Source: Oscillibacter sp. 1-3
GTDB lineage: Bacteria > Bacillota > Clostridia > Oscillospirales > Oscillospiraceae
Assembly (NCBI RefSeq): GCF_000403435.2
Contig: NZ_KE159711.1
Coordinates: forward strand, 236,880-300,879
Direction: 5' to 3'
DNA: 64,000 nucleotides
Position 1 is the first letter of the stretch; the number at the start of each line of letters is the position of its first letter. Below the pieces are notes generated by a model. The model saw only the letters and a program-made list of their open reading frames with translations, was not told where the DNA came from and made no database searches. The position numbers were made by a program, and so were the translations under genes. Of this stretch, positions 1 to 8,089 are shown one piece after another.

Positions 1-681
1 TTGAGCCAGCAAAAAGATATTTGCTTCCAGCGATCTCGCCAGTGTATAGCTTATGGGGACAAGCCCATTTTCGTCCATCTCCTCACCGCCAATAAATTCA
101 TCATACTCGCTTATGCCACATTGGCCAGACCATCTGATCGAAAAATCCGGATACAGAAACCACATATTGTCATCAATCCCCGGAAATTGTCCAAAATAAA
201 ATCTGCACCACTCTTCTAAGTCAGCTCTTTCCGATGGTGCTTCTCCACTTTCAAGCAAGCCTAACGCACTGGTAATGACATCCGCTCTGGTCTACAGAAT
301 CTGATCTGGCACCGCATAGTCTAAAATGGTAAATTGGCGCTCATTGGAATCTTCACCCATGGAGTCCAGCATGGAGGATATCAAAATCTTTGCAGCCTCA
401 TCTGGAGTAACAGCCGCACCACTCTCACAGAAAAATACTGTTCCGCACGAGAGTGGACAGGTCAAATCAATATTCAATGCCGCAGCATCCATCCACTCTA
501 AATCATTCTCATGCAGGTCATCCCATGCACGCCAGCTAGCTTCGTCGGCACCGAAGTTCCGAATTATTGTCTCTGGTGTCGTTTCATCCGAAGGCTCGGA
601 AACCTTCACTTGGCAGCCGGCCAATGCAGTCGTCAAAATTATAGCCGCAACCAGAAATAGGAATCGTCTTCTCATATTCAC
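1..681 (-). pseudogene. Lipoprotein gene interrupted by an in-frame amber codon, also cut by the window edge
   Basis: The N-terminus is a lipoprotein signal: a short basic stretch, a hydrophobic core and the lipobox LAGC. The frame runs about 129 codons to a TAG at 292-294. Beyond that TAG the same frame stays open for 97 more codons to base 1, with acidic, Trp/Tyr-rich sequence of the same character (for example LEEWCRFYFGQ, DDNMWFLYPDF). The simplest reading is one longer exported lipoprotein gene carrying a nonsense mutation, continuing past the left edge. Start is GTG at 681 or ATG at 675; the ribosome site is weak. No family was recognised. A genuine stop with a chance open frame behind it is less likely, because 97 codons contain no other stop. 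Confidence 0.6.
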
Positions 682-692
682 TTACTTCACCG

Positions 693-770
693 TTAAGTTT
701 TATCCGAATCAACAATAAAGACACCCAGAAGTGCCAGGACATTCCTTTGGTTAAACTTACTCTTAGTCAT
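693..770 (-). CDS. Possible 25-residue small ORF with a strong ribosome binding site
   Basis: A GAAAGGAG site sits about 6 bases before an ATG that opens a 25-codon frame (MTKSKFNQRNVLALLGVF..., with a short hydrophobic stretch). It ends 12 bases before the lipoprotein gene's GTG. It could be a leader peptide for that gene or the surviving N-terminus of a lost membrane protein. The ribosome site is the main support; no family is recognised. Confidence 0.3.
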   Translation of the reverse strand: MTKSKFNQRNVLALLGVFIVDSDKT

Positions 771-1101
771 AATTAGCTCCTTTCAAACATATACGGCTTA
801 ATGGTCTATAACACGACAAAACCCATCCCTTCTGCGGACAACAAAGTACTCACATAATTCTCGTCTCCAAATATTTATCTTGAGTGGAATCACTTTTCGT
901 ATTGGTATTTTGTAAAAAGCAGCTATTCCAACTCCTTCCTGTTTATGGCACATTGAAGCAACAATTTAGCAAAGAAATGGCAACAATCAAATTAAAAATT
1001 CCATCCTATCGTTTGATTCAGCTACCACTTAAATTGCCCCCACTTATAGCATATACCCAAAATTCTGACACCGTATGTCGAGGTTTTTCACTGCAAAACA
1101 A
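771..1101. other. Intergenic stretch, no gene supported
   Basis: About 330 AT-rich bases. The open frames here have no ribosome site and no recognisable protein. It probably holds the promoter for the interrupted lipoprotein gene to its left. Confidence 0.4.
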
Positions 1102-1140
1102 CACCTGGCCAGACCAAGCAGATGCTGGTCTGGCCAGGTG
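1102..1140 (-). terminator. Rho-independent terminator after the 256-residue lipoprotein gene
   Basis: Perfect 15-bp inverted repeat (arms 1102-1116 and 1126-1140, 9-base loop). Read on the minus strand it is followed by TTGTTTTG and lies 7 bases past the stop of the lipoprotein gene at 1147. Confidence 0.8.
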
Positions 1141-1146
1141 CAGATT

Positions 1147-1917
1147 TCACGGTAACTTTTCCTCCAACTCCGTTCCGAGTGCTTCGCTGTCTCCAGACTT
1201 GGCAATCCCGCTCGCCACCATCAGGTCAGCCGGAACGGTGCTTATTGCCGCCTGCTCGTCTGTGCTCAGGCTGTTATACCACGTAAGCCACTCGATTGTC
1301 TCTTGAGACAGGGCCTTCTTCTCCGCGAGCTTATCCCCAAACTGGATATAGCCGTCCCCTGCCATAGCGCCTGCATAAGACGCGGTATCGGACACACTCT
1401 GCAGTTCGCTGCCATCCTCCTCGGAAAGATCAACTATGAAATGCTGAGCGACTTGCTGGTTAGCGCCCGCATTGGGATCGTCCTCCGGGGCAATGTCCGG
1501 CGCGCCAATGGCATTCTCCGGCACCCCCTTTGGGGTGCTGCTCTGCGCATCATTCCAATTCGGCTCGGCGTTAGGAAGTTCGGGAATGTCCTTATAGTTT
1601 TCCATATAGGGGCCCTTATCAATTTCAACTTTCCAATCTGCCGTGTCCAAACCGTTATGGGTATCAGCTTTGCCGTCCCCATCGGAAAGATTGATCTGAC
1701 CCTGTTCAGCGGTTTGCTGGCTGGACTTCGCGCCCGGGTCATCCTCGGGAGCGATATCCGGGTTGCCTTCATTCTCGGGATTGCCGCTTGCGCTGGGTGC
1801 CCCCACCTGCTGGCTGGAGTTTCTGCCCGCTTCATCATTCTCGGGAACATCCTGGCCGCAGGCAGCCAGGGAGAGCAGCATCACAGCTGCAAGGAAAAAA
1901 GCAAAGATTTTTTTCAT
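1147..1917 (-). CDS. Lipoprotein with internal duplication and acidic DGDG-type motifs
   Basis: 256 residues. The lipoprotein signal has a hydrophobic stretch ending in LAACG. The mature part is acidic and contains two related units: each begins PDIAPEDDP, continues with a QQ-rich segment, and ends in an Ile/Val-x-Leu-Ser acidic patch (LSDGDGKAD in unit 1, LSEEDGSEL in unit 2). The DGDGK patch resembles a calcium-binding loop, but this is not a clear EF-hand or dockerin. It lies 26 bases after the anti-sigma gene, so it is probably the last gene of the sigma/anti-sigma operon and may be a surface effector or sensor of that system. Function unknown. Confidence 0.7.
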   Translation of the reverse strand: MKKIFAFFLAAVMLLSLAACGQDVPENDEAGRNSSQQVGAPSASGNPENEGNPDIAPEDDPGAKSSQQTAEQGQINLSDGDGKADTHNGLDTADWKVEIDKGPYMENYKDIPELPNAEPNWNDAQSSTPKGVPENAIGAPDIAPEDDPNAGANQQVAQHFIVDLSEEDGSELQSVSDTASYAGAMAGDGYIQFGDKLAEKKALSQETIEWLTWYNSLSTDEQAAISTVPADLMVASGIAKSGDSEALGTELEEKLP

Positions 1918-1943
1918 GATAGATTACCTCCTATGTCAGTTAT

Positions 1944-2783
1944 TCAGTTGATGATCGTAATGTCCGCTGTACCGGCGATGATAGATGCGATGGTCTTGAC
2001 CACGTCCGTCCGCTCGATCTGCTGGGCTGTCAGCTGGAAGTGTAGCCCACCCGACTCCCACTCAGCATTGATCACTTCCACCGTTCCAGCTGGCTCGCAT
2101 GGACAGATACTCACGCCCAAAGTGACCGCTATGCCGTCAATATCCGTGGTCTGGCGCTCCTGCTCAGGCAGAACATAGTCCCATTGAGGGAGTGCTCCGA
2201 TCCGGGAGGCCGACAGACTCAGGCCTTTGACGGCGTTGGTATTCTCGTACAGTTCCGGTGTGCCGTCCTCATAGTAGCCAGAATAGAAACCAAGGTTGGC
2301 AATATCGCTGATCACCGTGCCATCTGCCGCTGTTATCTGCTCCGCGGTATCGTTCCATTTTGCTGGAGACAGCCCATCCGGGAGCCAGGGCGGTGTAAGC
2401 CCCCGCTGATAATAGTCTGCATACGCCTGCCCGCTCAACGGAGTAATGGTGTAAACATCCGGGTCATACCATATATCCTCCTGCGGGCCTATTGCATCGT
2501 TGAAGTAGACCTGCCCCATATCTACAGTCACTTCCTCCGGGACGAACTCAGGCGGCTGGCTGATGTCAGGGGGCTCAACAACTGGTCCGGGCGGCGTGGG
2601 CCCAACGGGGCTGCGCGTATAGAATACCGTAGCGGCAACGATCAACACCGCAAAGCAGGCCGCCATAGCGCCATAGCGCCTTAATGCCGTACCAAAGGGC
2701 TTCCTCAGTGTCTTTTCTTCCGCCGCCTGGATGTACACCTCGTCTACATGCCCTAAACCCATCAGCAGGTCTTTCCCGTTCAT
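1944..2783 (-). CDS. Membrane-anchored anti-sigma factor-like protein
   Basis: 279 residues. An N-terminal cytoplasmic segment of about 33 residues (MNGKDLLMGLGHVDEVYI...) precedes one transmembrane helix at about 36-55 (GAMAACFAVLIVAATVF) and a long extracytoplasmic part starting with a Pro/Gly-rich linker. This is the usual architecture of the partner encoded after Clostridia ECF sigma genes. It overlaps the sigma gene by 4 bases (ATGA), implying translational coupling. The expected role is to hold the sigma factor at the membrane until an envelope signal arrives. There is no ZAS-type zinc motif, so the assignment rests on architecture and neighbourhood. Confidence 0.65.
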   Translation of the reverse strand: MNGKDLLMGLGHVDEVYIQAAEEKTLRKPFGTALRRYGAMAACFAVLIVAATVFYTRSPVGPTPPGPVVEPPDISQPPEFVPEEVTVDMGQVYFNDAIGPQEDIWYDPDVYTITPLSGQAYADYYQRGLTPPWLPDGLSPAKWNDTAEQITAADGTVISDIANLGFYSGYYEDGTPELYENTNAVKGLSLSASRIGALPQWDYVLPEQERQTTDIDGIAVTLGVSICPCEPAGTVEVINAEWESGGLHFQLTAQQIERTDVVKTIASIIAGTADITIIN

Positions 2784-3334
2784 AGATGGATTCCCTCCTT
2801 CTCCAAGAAATTTCTCAGATTGGTCCGGGTACGCAGCAGGGTGGTCTTCACCTTGCTCTCCCCAATCCCATATCGTTTGGCAATATCTTTCACGGAGTCC
2901 TCAAACCAGTACCGGCGCAGGAAAATCAACCGCTTCTCCTCAGTCAATGTCCCAAGGAATATGTTCAGCAGTTCCCCCAGTTCCCGGCTGTCAAAGGCGG
3001 CCTGGGCTGCAGCGTCCGGGATGCAGGTCTCCAACTCAGCGGTCAATTCCACAACCTCCGCCTGACGCTTTTGAGCTGTTTTCCAATCCAGCTTTCCATA
3101 GGCTGCAAACCGGCATATTTTTGCTAGAAACGCAAAGAAATACACGGGTCTCTGGGGCGGGATGGTGTTCCAGGCCGACAGATAGGTGTCGTTGACACTC
3201 TCCTCCGCATCCTCGCGGCTGTATAGAATCTTCATGGCCAGCCGCTGAAGCCTGCTGCCATACTTTATGCCGGTCTCTTCAATGGCCGTCTGGTCGCGCG
3301 TCCAGAACAGGTCAATGATTTTATCGTCTTCCAC
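2780..3334 (-). CDS. ECF-type RNA polymerase sigma factor
   Basis: Region 2 is seen as SREDAEESVNDTYLSAWNTIPP and region 4 as LTEEKRLIFLRRYWFEDSVKDIAKRYGIGESKV, the latter with a helix-turn-helix that binds the -35 element. I chose the GTG at 3334 (VEDDKIIDLFW) over upstream ATGs at 3340 and 3349: a GGAGG lies 8 bases before the GTG but only 2 before the ATG at 3340, and the paralogue at 30110 starts at the matching position (MDDNGIIQLYW). It heads the operon with the anti-sigma gene and probably the lipoprotein gene. The signal sensed is unknown. Confidence 0.85.
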   Translation of the reverse strand: MEDDKIIDLFWTRDQTAIEETGIKYGSRLQRLAMKILYSREDAEESVNDTYLSAWNTIPPQRPVYFFAFLAKICRFAAYGKLDWKTAQKRQAEVVELTAELETCIPDAAAQAAFDSRELGELLNIFLGTLTEEKRLIFLRRYWFEDSVKDIAKRYGIGESKVKTTLLRTRTNLRNFLEKEGIHL

Positions 3335-3439
3335 GGTCATATCCTCCATTTGGTGTTGAGGGCCTCTCACCCCTATAGTGGGATTCGGAGCAGTGCAGGT
3401 TACACCCACTAAAAATATTTTCTGTTTTTTCTTCCCACC

Positions 3440-3468
3440 TTGTGACTACAGGGTCGGCGTGATATAAT
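3440..3468 (+). promoter_or_regulatory. Sigma-A type promoter for the gene at 3504
   Basis: TTGTGA and a perfect TATAAT separated by 17 bases, about 35 bases before the ATG. The two elements and the spacing fit a housekeeping promoter. Confidence 0.65.
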
Positions 3469-3503
3469 AGTTGTCAATCCTTTAGAATACCAGGAGATGT
3501 ACG

Positions 3504-3953
3504 ATGGAATTAGAAACATTAGTCCGCAATTTCCGTAAAGCCATTGAAGACGCGCAGACCAATTATGAACCGGGCTCGTTTTTTAGAAAGTTCCCCACCA
3601 GACAGTGCGGGCATACTAGCGATATGCTGGCCCAATATCTGATTGATAATGGGATAGGCCCAATTACCTATGTAAGCGGCACATATTACGGTGATGATCC
3701 TGAGGATAGTTGGCACCACGCCTGGCTTGTCTTGGATGGATTAGTTATCGACATTACTGGTGATCAGTTCAGATATCATCCCGCCCCTCTAACCTTCAAT
3801 ATCCCCGTATACATAGGGCCGACTGCGGAGTTCCATCGGCTGTTTGAAGTAACTCCTGCCGGTTGTTCAGCACATCACGGTCTGGAGCGGCATTGGATCC
3901 ACTACCATGACCTGAGAAGTTGGTATGAGACAATCCTGAAATACCTGGTATAA
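3504..3953 (+). CDS. Small papain/transglutaminase-fold-like protein with a Cys-His-Asp set
   Basis: 149 residues with no signal peptide. Three blocks recur in the order expected of thiol hydrolases or transglutaminase-like folds: a Cys at the start of a helix (RQCGHTSDMLAQYL, about residue 36), a His in WHHAWLVLDG (about 73-74), and an Asp in VIDITGDQF (about 83-87). No substrate can be named. It is a single gene with its own promoter and ends in a hairpin shared with the converging YpsA-like gene. The fold call is inference from motif order. Confidence 0.55.
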   Translation: MELETLVRNFRKAIEDAQTNYEPGSFFRKFPTRQCGHTSDMLAQYLIDNGIGPITYVSGTYYGDDPEDSWHHAWLVLDGLVIDITGDQFRYHPAPLTFNIPVYIGPTAEFHRLFEVTPAGCSAHHGLERHWIHYHDLRSWYETILKYLV

Positions 3954-3957
3954 ATCG

Positions 3958-3990
3958 CTGGGCGGTCATCCAAAACAGATGACTGCCCAG
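3958..3990. terminator. Bidirectional terminator between converging genes
   Basis: 13-bp arms (3958-3970 and 3978-3990, one mismatch) around a 7-base loop, with TTTGTT after it on the plus strand. It sits between the stops of the genes at 3504-3953 and 3996-4526. Confidence 0.7.
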
Positions 3991-3995
3991 TTTGT

Positions 3996-4526
3996 TCATG
4001 CTCTATCGCCCCACACATCACCATCTACCGCCGCAGTATCCGGATGGATCCGCAGGATACCCATTTTCTTTTTCCTGGCGTACCCTACCATCTCCCCTTC
4101 ACCGTCACTGACCGCTACCAGAAAGTCCGCATGGTCCACCAGGTAACGGTTTTGCTTGGCATAGTTCTCTGGATTGGGCTGGCTCCCTATCGTCAGCTGC
4201 TCTGTGCAGTTTTTCAGCAGCTGCTCCAACCGCTTCCGGCTGCGCACGTCCCACCTCGCGCTATGGCCGGGGGCCGGCAGCACGACAACCAGTTCTATAT
4301 CCTCATAGCCTGGCTGCGCCTTCATCTGTAAGATTAACTCACCAGCCCAGATATGCACGCCTATGGAGCCGCCAATGTAAAACCGGCGAACGCCTTTTTC
4401 ATTGTAGAGCCGCTTGAATTGCTCCTGCATAGCCTTTTTAATTTTCTTACACAGTGAATAATCCTCTTTGTAGCCGAATTTGAAGCGAGTCGGTTTGGGG
4501 CCTGTTACCGCACATGATCTTCTCAT
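3996..4526 (-). CDS. YpsA/DUF1273-type SLOG superfamily protein
   Basis: 176 residues. It matches the family pattern from the start: CAVTGPKPTRFKFGYKED, then FYIGGSIGVHIWAGELIL, then ELVVVLPAPGHSARWD. These glycine-rich Rossmann-like motifs are typical of the SLOG superfamily (nucleotide or nucleotide-sugar binding, or ligand signalling). The C-terminal half carries the usual NRYLVDHADFLVAVSDG strand-helix. The family usually has Asp where IGVH has His; I note but cannot interpret this. It is monocistronic and converges with the thiol hydrolase-like gene. Confidence 0.8.
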   Translation of the reverse strand: MRRSCAVTGPKPTRFKFGYKEDYSLCKKIKKAMQEQFKRLYNEKGVRRFYIGGSIGVHIWAGELILQMKAQPGYEDIELVVVLPAPGHSARWDVRSRKRLEQLLKNCTEQLTIGSQPNPENYAKQNRYLVDHADFLVAVSDGEGEMVGYARKKKMGILRIHPDTAAVDGDVWGDRA

Positions 4527-4572
4527 ACTTTTCTGTTCTCCCTTTCAATGGTATAGTTCTAATATATACGCT

Positions 4573-4636
4573 TTAGATAATTTATTCTATCCATAGCCTG
4601 TTAATTTTTTGTGTTATAGCGGGTAGAATATTATCC
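4573..4636 (+). promoter_or_regulatory. Operator-like motifs before the XRE gene
   Basis: Two related AT-rich sites: a near-palindrome TAGATAATTTATTCTA at 4575-4590 and a half-like site TAGAATATTATCC from 4624. Similar sites lie before the second XRE gene (50582). This suggests XRE autoregulation; it is inference from sequence likeness only. Confidence 0.4.
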
Positions 4637-4650
4637 ATAGGAGGGGTGCA

Positions 4651-4995
4651 ATGGAAGAAATGTTATTAAAGGAGATGGGGCAGCGGCTATCAGCGCGTAG
4701 GAAACAGCTCCGCCTTACACAGGAAGAAGTTGCAGAACGGGCCGACATGACAACTCAGACCATATCCACAGCCGAAAATGGCATTAAGGCTCTGCGCCCG
4801 GAAAACATCATCAAGCTATGTGGTGCTCTGAAGATCAGCGCGGACTATCTATTATTTGGAACAATTTCCAGCGACGATCAATCCGTTCTATTCTCTAAAG
4901 TATCCCAACTTTCTCCGGCGCAATACCGGCACCTGGAGGATATCGTCAACAGCTTTATCGCCGCTGTTATCCCCGATGATAAAAGCGAGGCATGA
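4651..4995 (+). CDS. XRE-family transcriptional regulator
   Basis: 114 residues. The Cro/C1-type helix-turn-helix fills residues about 8-70 (LSARRKQLRLTQEEVAERADMTTQTISTAENG), and a short C-terminal tail may mediate dimerisation. A strong AGGAGG lies 7-8 bases before the ATG. The AT-rich repeated sites just upstream are probable operators. There is no nearby restriction or toxin partner, so the regulated genes are unknown. Confidence 0.85.
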   Translation: MEEMLLKEMGQRLSARRKQLRLTQEEVAERADMTTQTISTAENGIKALRPENIIKLCGALKISADYLLFGTISSDDQSVLFSKVSQLSPAQYRHLEDIVNSFIAAVIPDDKSEA

Positions 4996-5029
4996 CTGAC
5001 CGTATGGCCATATGTCATACCTCGCTTTT
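4981..5029 (+). terminator. Terminator of the XRE gene
   Basis: AAAAGCGAGG (4981-4990) pairs with CCTCGCTTTT (5020-5029), with further internal pairing (CATGAC/GTCAT). The stem includes the gene's stop codon, and a T-rich tail follows. Confidence 0.8.
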
Positions 5030-5161
5030 GTTGTTGTGCGTTCTTTCCGTTTGACCGCATTGTTTAGTTTGCTGTCTTACCCCTGCTACATTTTAGGCCC
5101 CCACCCGGAGAAAGTCAAGAAAGGTGCTTCCAGAAATTGTATTAAATTGTCGCAGACAAAA

Positions 5162-5214
5162 TGAAAATGCGGGGCAGACTGAACCACATCGTCAGTCATA
5201 CCCCGCATTTTTCA
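5162..5214 (-). terminator. Terminator after the VOC/DUF3795 genes
   Basis: TGAAAATGCGGGG pairs with CCCCGCATTTTTCA around a long loop. T runs on both sides allow use in either direction; it directly follows the minus-strand VOC pseudogene. Confidence 0.7.
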
Positions 5215-5220
5215 TTTTAC

Positions 5221-5641
5221 TCAATGTTCGGTCTGCTCTGTCATAATAACCCACCGGAATCCGAACCGGTCAATCACATTGGTGGTACAGGAACTGTATG
5301 TGGTACTGTGGGGCGGATAAATTACCTCGCCCCCATTTTCCAGCACCTCAAATGCTGCTAAGACTTCCTCTTTTCTGCTCATGGTCACAGTCAACGATAA
5401 TGCTGTACTGGGCCGGAACAGAATGTCCAGGTTGTCAGCCATCATAATGGCCGCCGATGTGGAGCTCCGCGTGATAGACGTAACCCTTTTGCTCCTCGGA
5501 TAGTTCCCGCTTGAAATCCGACTGGTCTGCGTCCCGATAGTGGAGCAGGCAGTCCACTTTGGCGCCGAACGCCTGCTGGTAGGGTGTAATCGCCTCCCCG
5601 CATTTGCCATCAAAATTAAAATTCGGCGTTATGGTCGTCAT
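5221..5641 (-). pseudogene. VOC/glyoxalase-type (PhnB-like) protein gene with a frameshift
   Basis: The N-terminal part reads MTTITPNFNFDGKCGEAITPYQQAFG and continues to YHAELHIGG, the typical first half of PhnB-like VOC proteins. It then hits a stop at 5435. The second half (IMMADNLDILF through VIDRFGFRWVIMTEQ) is intact in another frame from about 5455 to 5221. The two halves join cleanly at HIGG-IMMADN if two bases are restored (or one removed) near 5447-5455. The gene overlaps the preceding DUF3795 gene by 4 bases. Either it is inactivated or the sequence has an error here. Confidence 0.8.
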
Positions 5642-6084
5642 TCGGTTTTACCCTCCCAACGCTTAAAGACTACGATTTCAGCATCAGAGCCATAGCCGCT
5701 GTACTCAGATACCATAAGGTATTGTTCGTCAGCGACGATCCCATAGCTCCTGTCGCTGCCCTGTTTGGGAAGTTGATACCCCAGATAAATCTTGTCACCA
5801 TCCCAAAATTTCATGATTTCACCGCTTGGCAGTGTGTACGTAATGTTGATCACAGAGCCCTTCAAAGCGTAGAGTTCTCTCACCGGCGGCATATCTGGAA
5901 TGCCAAGATTGTTGAACGCCGCCATCAGCTTGTCCTTCAGTTCCTGTAATGCGTTCTCACCTTTCCGGCAACACCCCGCAACAAGGCACGGCCTCCCAAA
6001 AGGAGCGCCGTTGGTTTCCGTACAGCCTGCACAGGCGCTGGTGAACTCACACTTCGTACAATCAGCTCCACAAATAGATCCCAC
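5638..6084 (-). CDS. DUF3795-type cysteine-rich zinc-binding protein
   Basis: 148 residues. The N-terminal 40 residues hold a dense Cys set (CGADCTKCEFTSACAGC, then CLVAGCC) typical of DUF3795 proteins, probably binding zinc or an Fe-S cluster. The rest is a compact domain without a recognised motif. It shares an ATGA overlap with the VOC gene downstream, so the two form a small operon. Function unknown. Confidence 0.75.
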   Translation of the reverse strand: MGSICGADCTKCEFTSACAGCTETNGAPFGRPCLVAGCCRKGENALQELKDKLMAAFNNLGIPDMPPVRELYALKGSVINITYTLPSGEIMKFWDGDKIYLGYQLPKQGSDRSYGIVADEQYLMVSEYSGYGSDAEIVVFKRWEGKTE

Positions 6085-6168
6085 AATTTTTCCTCCATAG
6101 TTTGATTTATTTTTTTGCTGGATACTTATATTTTAACAAAGAAATATGAACACCTTATGTCAAGGTTT

Positions 6169-7041
6169 TTAACCCCATAAACTGATTTGCTCTGCCACAG
6201 GCTTTTCTTCAAAGGTTTGCAGATAGGAGAATATCTGCTCCTTACTATGCACGATTCCATGCTTTCCACAGGTCTGATGGAACAGGCGCATCAGGCAGCC
6301 GCTGTTGGGACTGTCGATGATATACTGATTCCTGTACCGGCGCACATACCTCTCCTTCAATCCCGGAAACAGCCGGTCCAGTTGTGCGTAAAAGTATTCC
6401 CGGTTGCCCTCCCGCAGTGTAAGCCCCATACCGAAACAGAGCACTCCGTAGACCTTCGCCTGGATGCACAGGTTCAGGATACCTGATATGTTTTCCTCAG
6501 TATCGTTAATCCAAGGCAGGATTGGCGCCAGCCACACCACCGTGGGGATGCCTGCATCACGCAGCTGCTTCAAAACCTCAAACCGCTCTCTGGTGGTACA
6601 GACATTGGGTTCGATCTTCCTGCACAGTGCCTCGTCGTAGGTCGTCAGGGTCATCTGTACCACGCACTTGGCCCTTTTATTGATCTTTTCAAGCAGGTCG
6701 ATGTCCCGGAGGATTCGATTGGACTTGGTGATAAGGGTAGCCCCGAAGCCATGTTCATATATGAGAGCGAGGGCCTGCCGGACATGTCCCAGCTCCAGTT
6801 CCAGTGGAATGTAGGGGTCGGTCATGGCGCCCATACCGATCATACATCTGCGGCGCTTCCGCCGGAGCGTATCCGCCAGCAATGGGATGGCGTTCCGTTT
6901 TACCTCAATGTCCTCAAAGGTATGCTCCATATGATAGCACTTGCTCCTGGAGTCGCAGTAGATGCAGCCGTGAGAACAGCCGCGATACAGATTCATGCCG
7001 TTTTTCGCAGATAAAATCCCTTTTGCATCCACATAATGCAC
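6169..7041 (-). CDS. SPL-family radical SAM protein
   Basis: 290 residues. The CxxxCxYC cluster motif (GCSHGCIYCDSRS, about residues 21-33) binds a [4Fe-4S] cluster that cleaves SAM. MGAMTDPYIPLE and the following barrel strands match the spore-photoproduct-lyase-like family of uncharacterised radical SAM proteins. The start is GTG at 7041 with GAGGGG 6 bases upstream. It lacks the region that defines true spore photoproduct lyase, so its substrate is unknown. It is followed, across a 22-bp gap, by the WYL regulator in the same direction. Confidence 0.85.
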   Translation of the reverse strand: MHYVDAKGILSAKNGMNLYRGCSHGCIYCDSRSKCYHMEHTFEDIEVKRNAIPLLADTLRRKRRRCMIGMGAMTDPYIPLELELGHVRQALALIYEHGFGATLITKSNRILRDIDLLEKINKRAKCVVQMTLTTYDEALCRKIEPNVCTTRERFEVLKQLRDAGIPTVVWLAPILPWINDTEENISGILNLCIQAKVYGVLCFGMGLTLREGNREYFYAQLDRLFPGLKERYVRRYRNQYIIDSPNSGCLMRLFHQTCGKHGIVHSKEQIFSYLQTFEEKPVAEQISLWG

Positions 7042-7062
7042 GGGCTACCCCTCCCCGTCCGG

Positions 7063-7956
7063 TCAGTCTCTATATTTTTCATAGATAGCTCTCCCAAGCT
7101 CCGCCAACATGGGCCGCAGCTCTGGCGGCTCCAACACCTCTATTTCACTTCCAAAGGTCAACAGATATCTGGTCAGCCATTCATCCACCGGCATCCATAC
7201 CGTTACAACCAGCACCCCGTCCTCACGTTTCACGGTCTCCGGATTGAACTCGTCATAAATCCGATAAGCCAGCGATTCTGGAAAGCGCAGGACGATTTTC
7301 TCATTATCGAACTGTGAAAAGTCTGTTTTGGGCGGGGGCGGATGCGGTGAAAACTGATCTTCCAGCATCTCTAGCTCCAGAATGCGGGTCAGTTTGAAGG
7401 TGCGGTAATCCTGCTTTTCCACACAGAACGCCTTCAAGTACCATGCCCTTGATTTATAGGAGAGCTTCAAAGGGTGTACGCCCCGGCTGCTGATGGAACC
7501 GTTGGCATTGGCGTAAGTGATGCGCACACTCCTGCGATGGATCACTGCTGCCTTCAGCCGCTCAAATTTCTCGTTATCGCTCCCCTCACCGCCCCAGCGG
7601 GAGAAGTCCACCTCCAGCCAGCTCTCTGTACTGACATCAAATAAAGCAGAAAGTTTATTCAAGGTATCCCTGTCCTGGACGCCAACTGTACCGCCCATGC
7701 TTTGCAGGGCCGCAAGGATCTCATGTTTCTCTGCCTCAGATAAGACGGTCCGATCCAGGACAAAGCTGCCCAGCAGACGAACGCCGCCGGTCCGGCCGGT
7801 CTCCGTGTAAACAGGGATCCCCGCTGCACTCAGGGCATCAATATCCCGGTAGATGGTCCGGTCCGATACCTCAAACTTCTCCGCCAGCTCATGGGCAGTG
7901 GCCTGCCCCTTTTCCAGCAGGTAGTAAACAATTTTGAACAGCCTGCTCTCCTGCAT
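7063..7956 (-). CDS. WYL-domain transcriptional regulator (YafY/DeoR-like HTH)
   Basis: 297 residues. The N-terminal winged helix is seen as ATAHELAEKFEVSDRTIYRDIDALSAAGIPV (about 19-50). A central WYL domain (WYLKAFCVEKQDYRTFKLTRI) and a C-terminal WCX-like segment follow. Family members sense small ligands or nucleic acids through the WYL domain and control adjacent genes. It lies directly upstream of the radical SAM gene on the same strand and diverges from the MerR-like gene at 8090. Confidence 0.88.
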   Translation of the reverse strand: MQESRLFKIVYYLLEKGQATAHELAEKFEVSDRTIYRDIDALSAAGIPVYTETGRTGGVRLLGSFVLDRTVLSEAEKHEILAALQSMGGTVGVQDRDTLNKLSALFDVSTESWLEVDFSRWGGEGSDNEKFERLKAAVIHRRSVRITYANANGSISSRGVHPLKLSYKSRAWYLKAFCVEKQDYRTFKLTRILELEMLEDQFSPHPPPPKTDFSQFDNEKIVLRFPESLAYRIYDEFNPETVKREDGVLVVTVWMPVDEWLTRYLLTFGSEIEVLEPPELRPMLAELGRAIYEKYRD

Positions 7957-8089
7957 CAGTCATCACCTCTTGGGCGCAGTATAACACAAAAAACTGGACA
8001 CCGGAAGTCAAGTTTTTTCTACTTCTCAAATATGATTATGCTTGTATTGTTCCGACATCTGAATTATAGTATGGTCAGGAGGGATCGAT

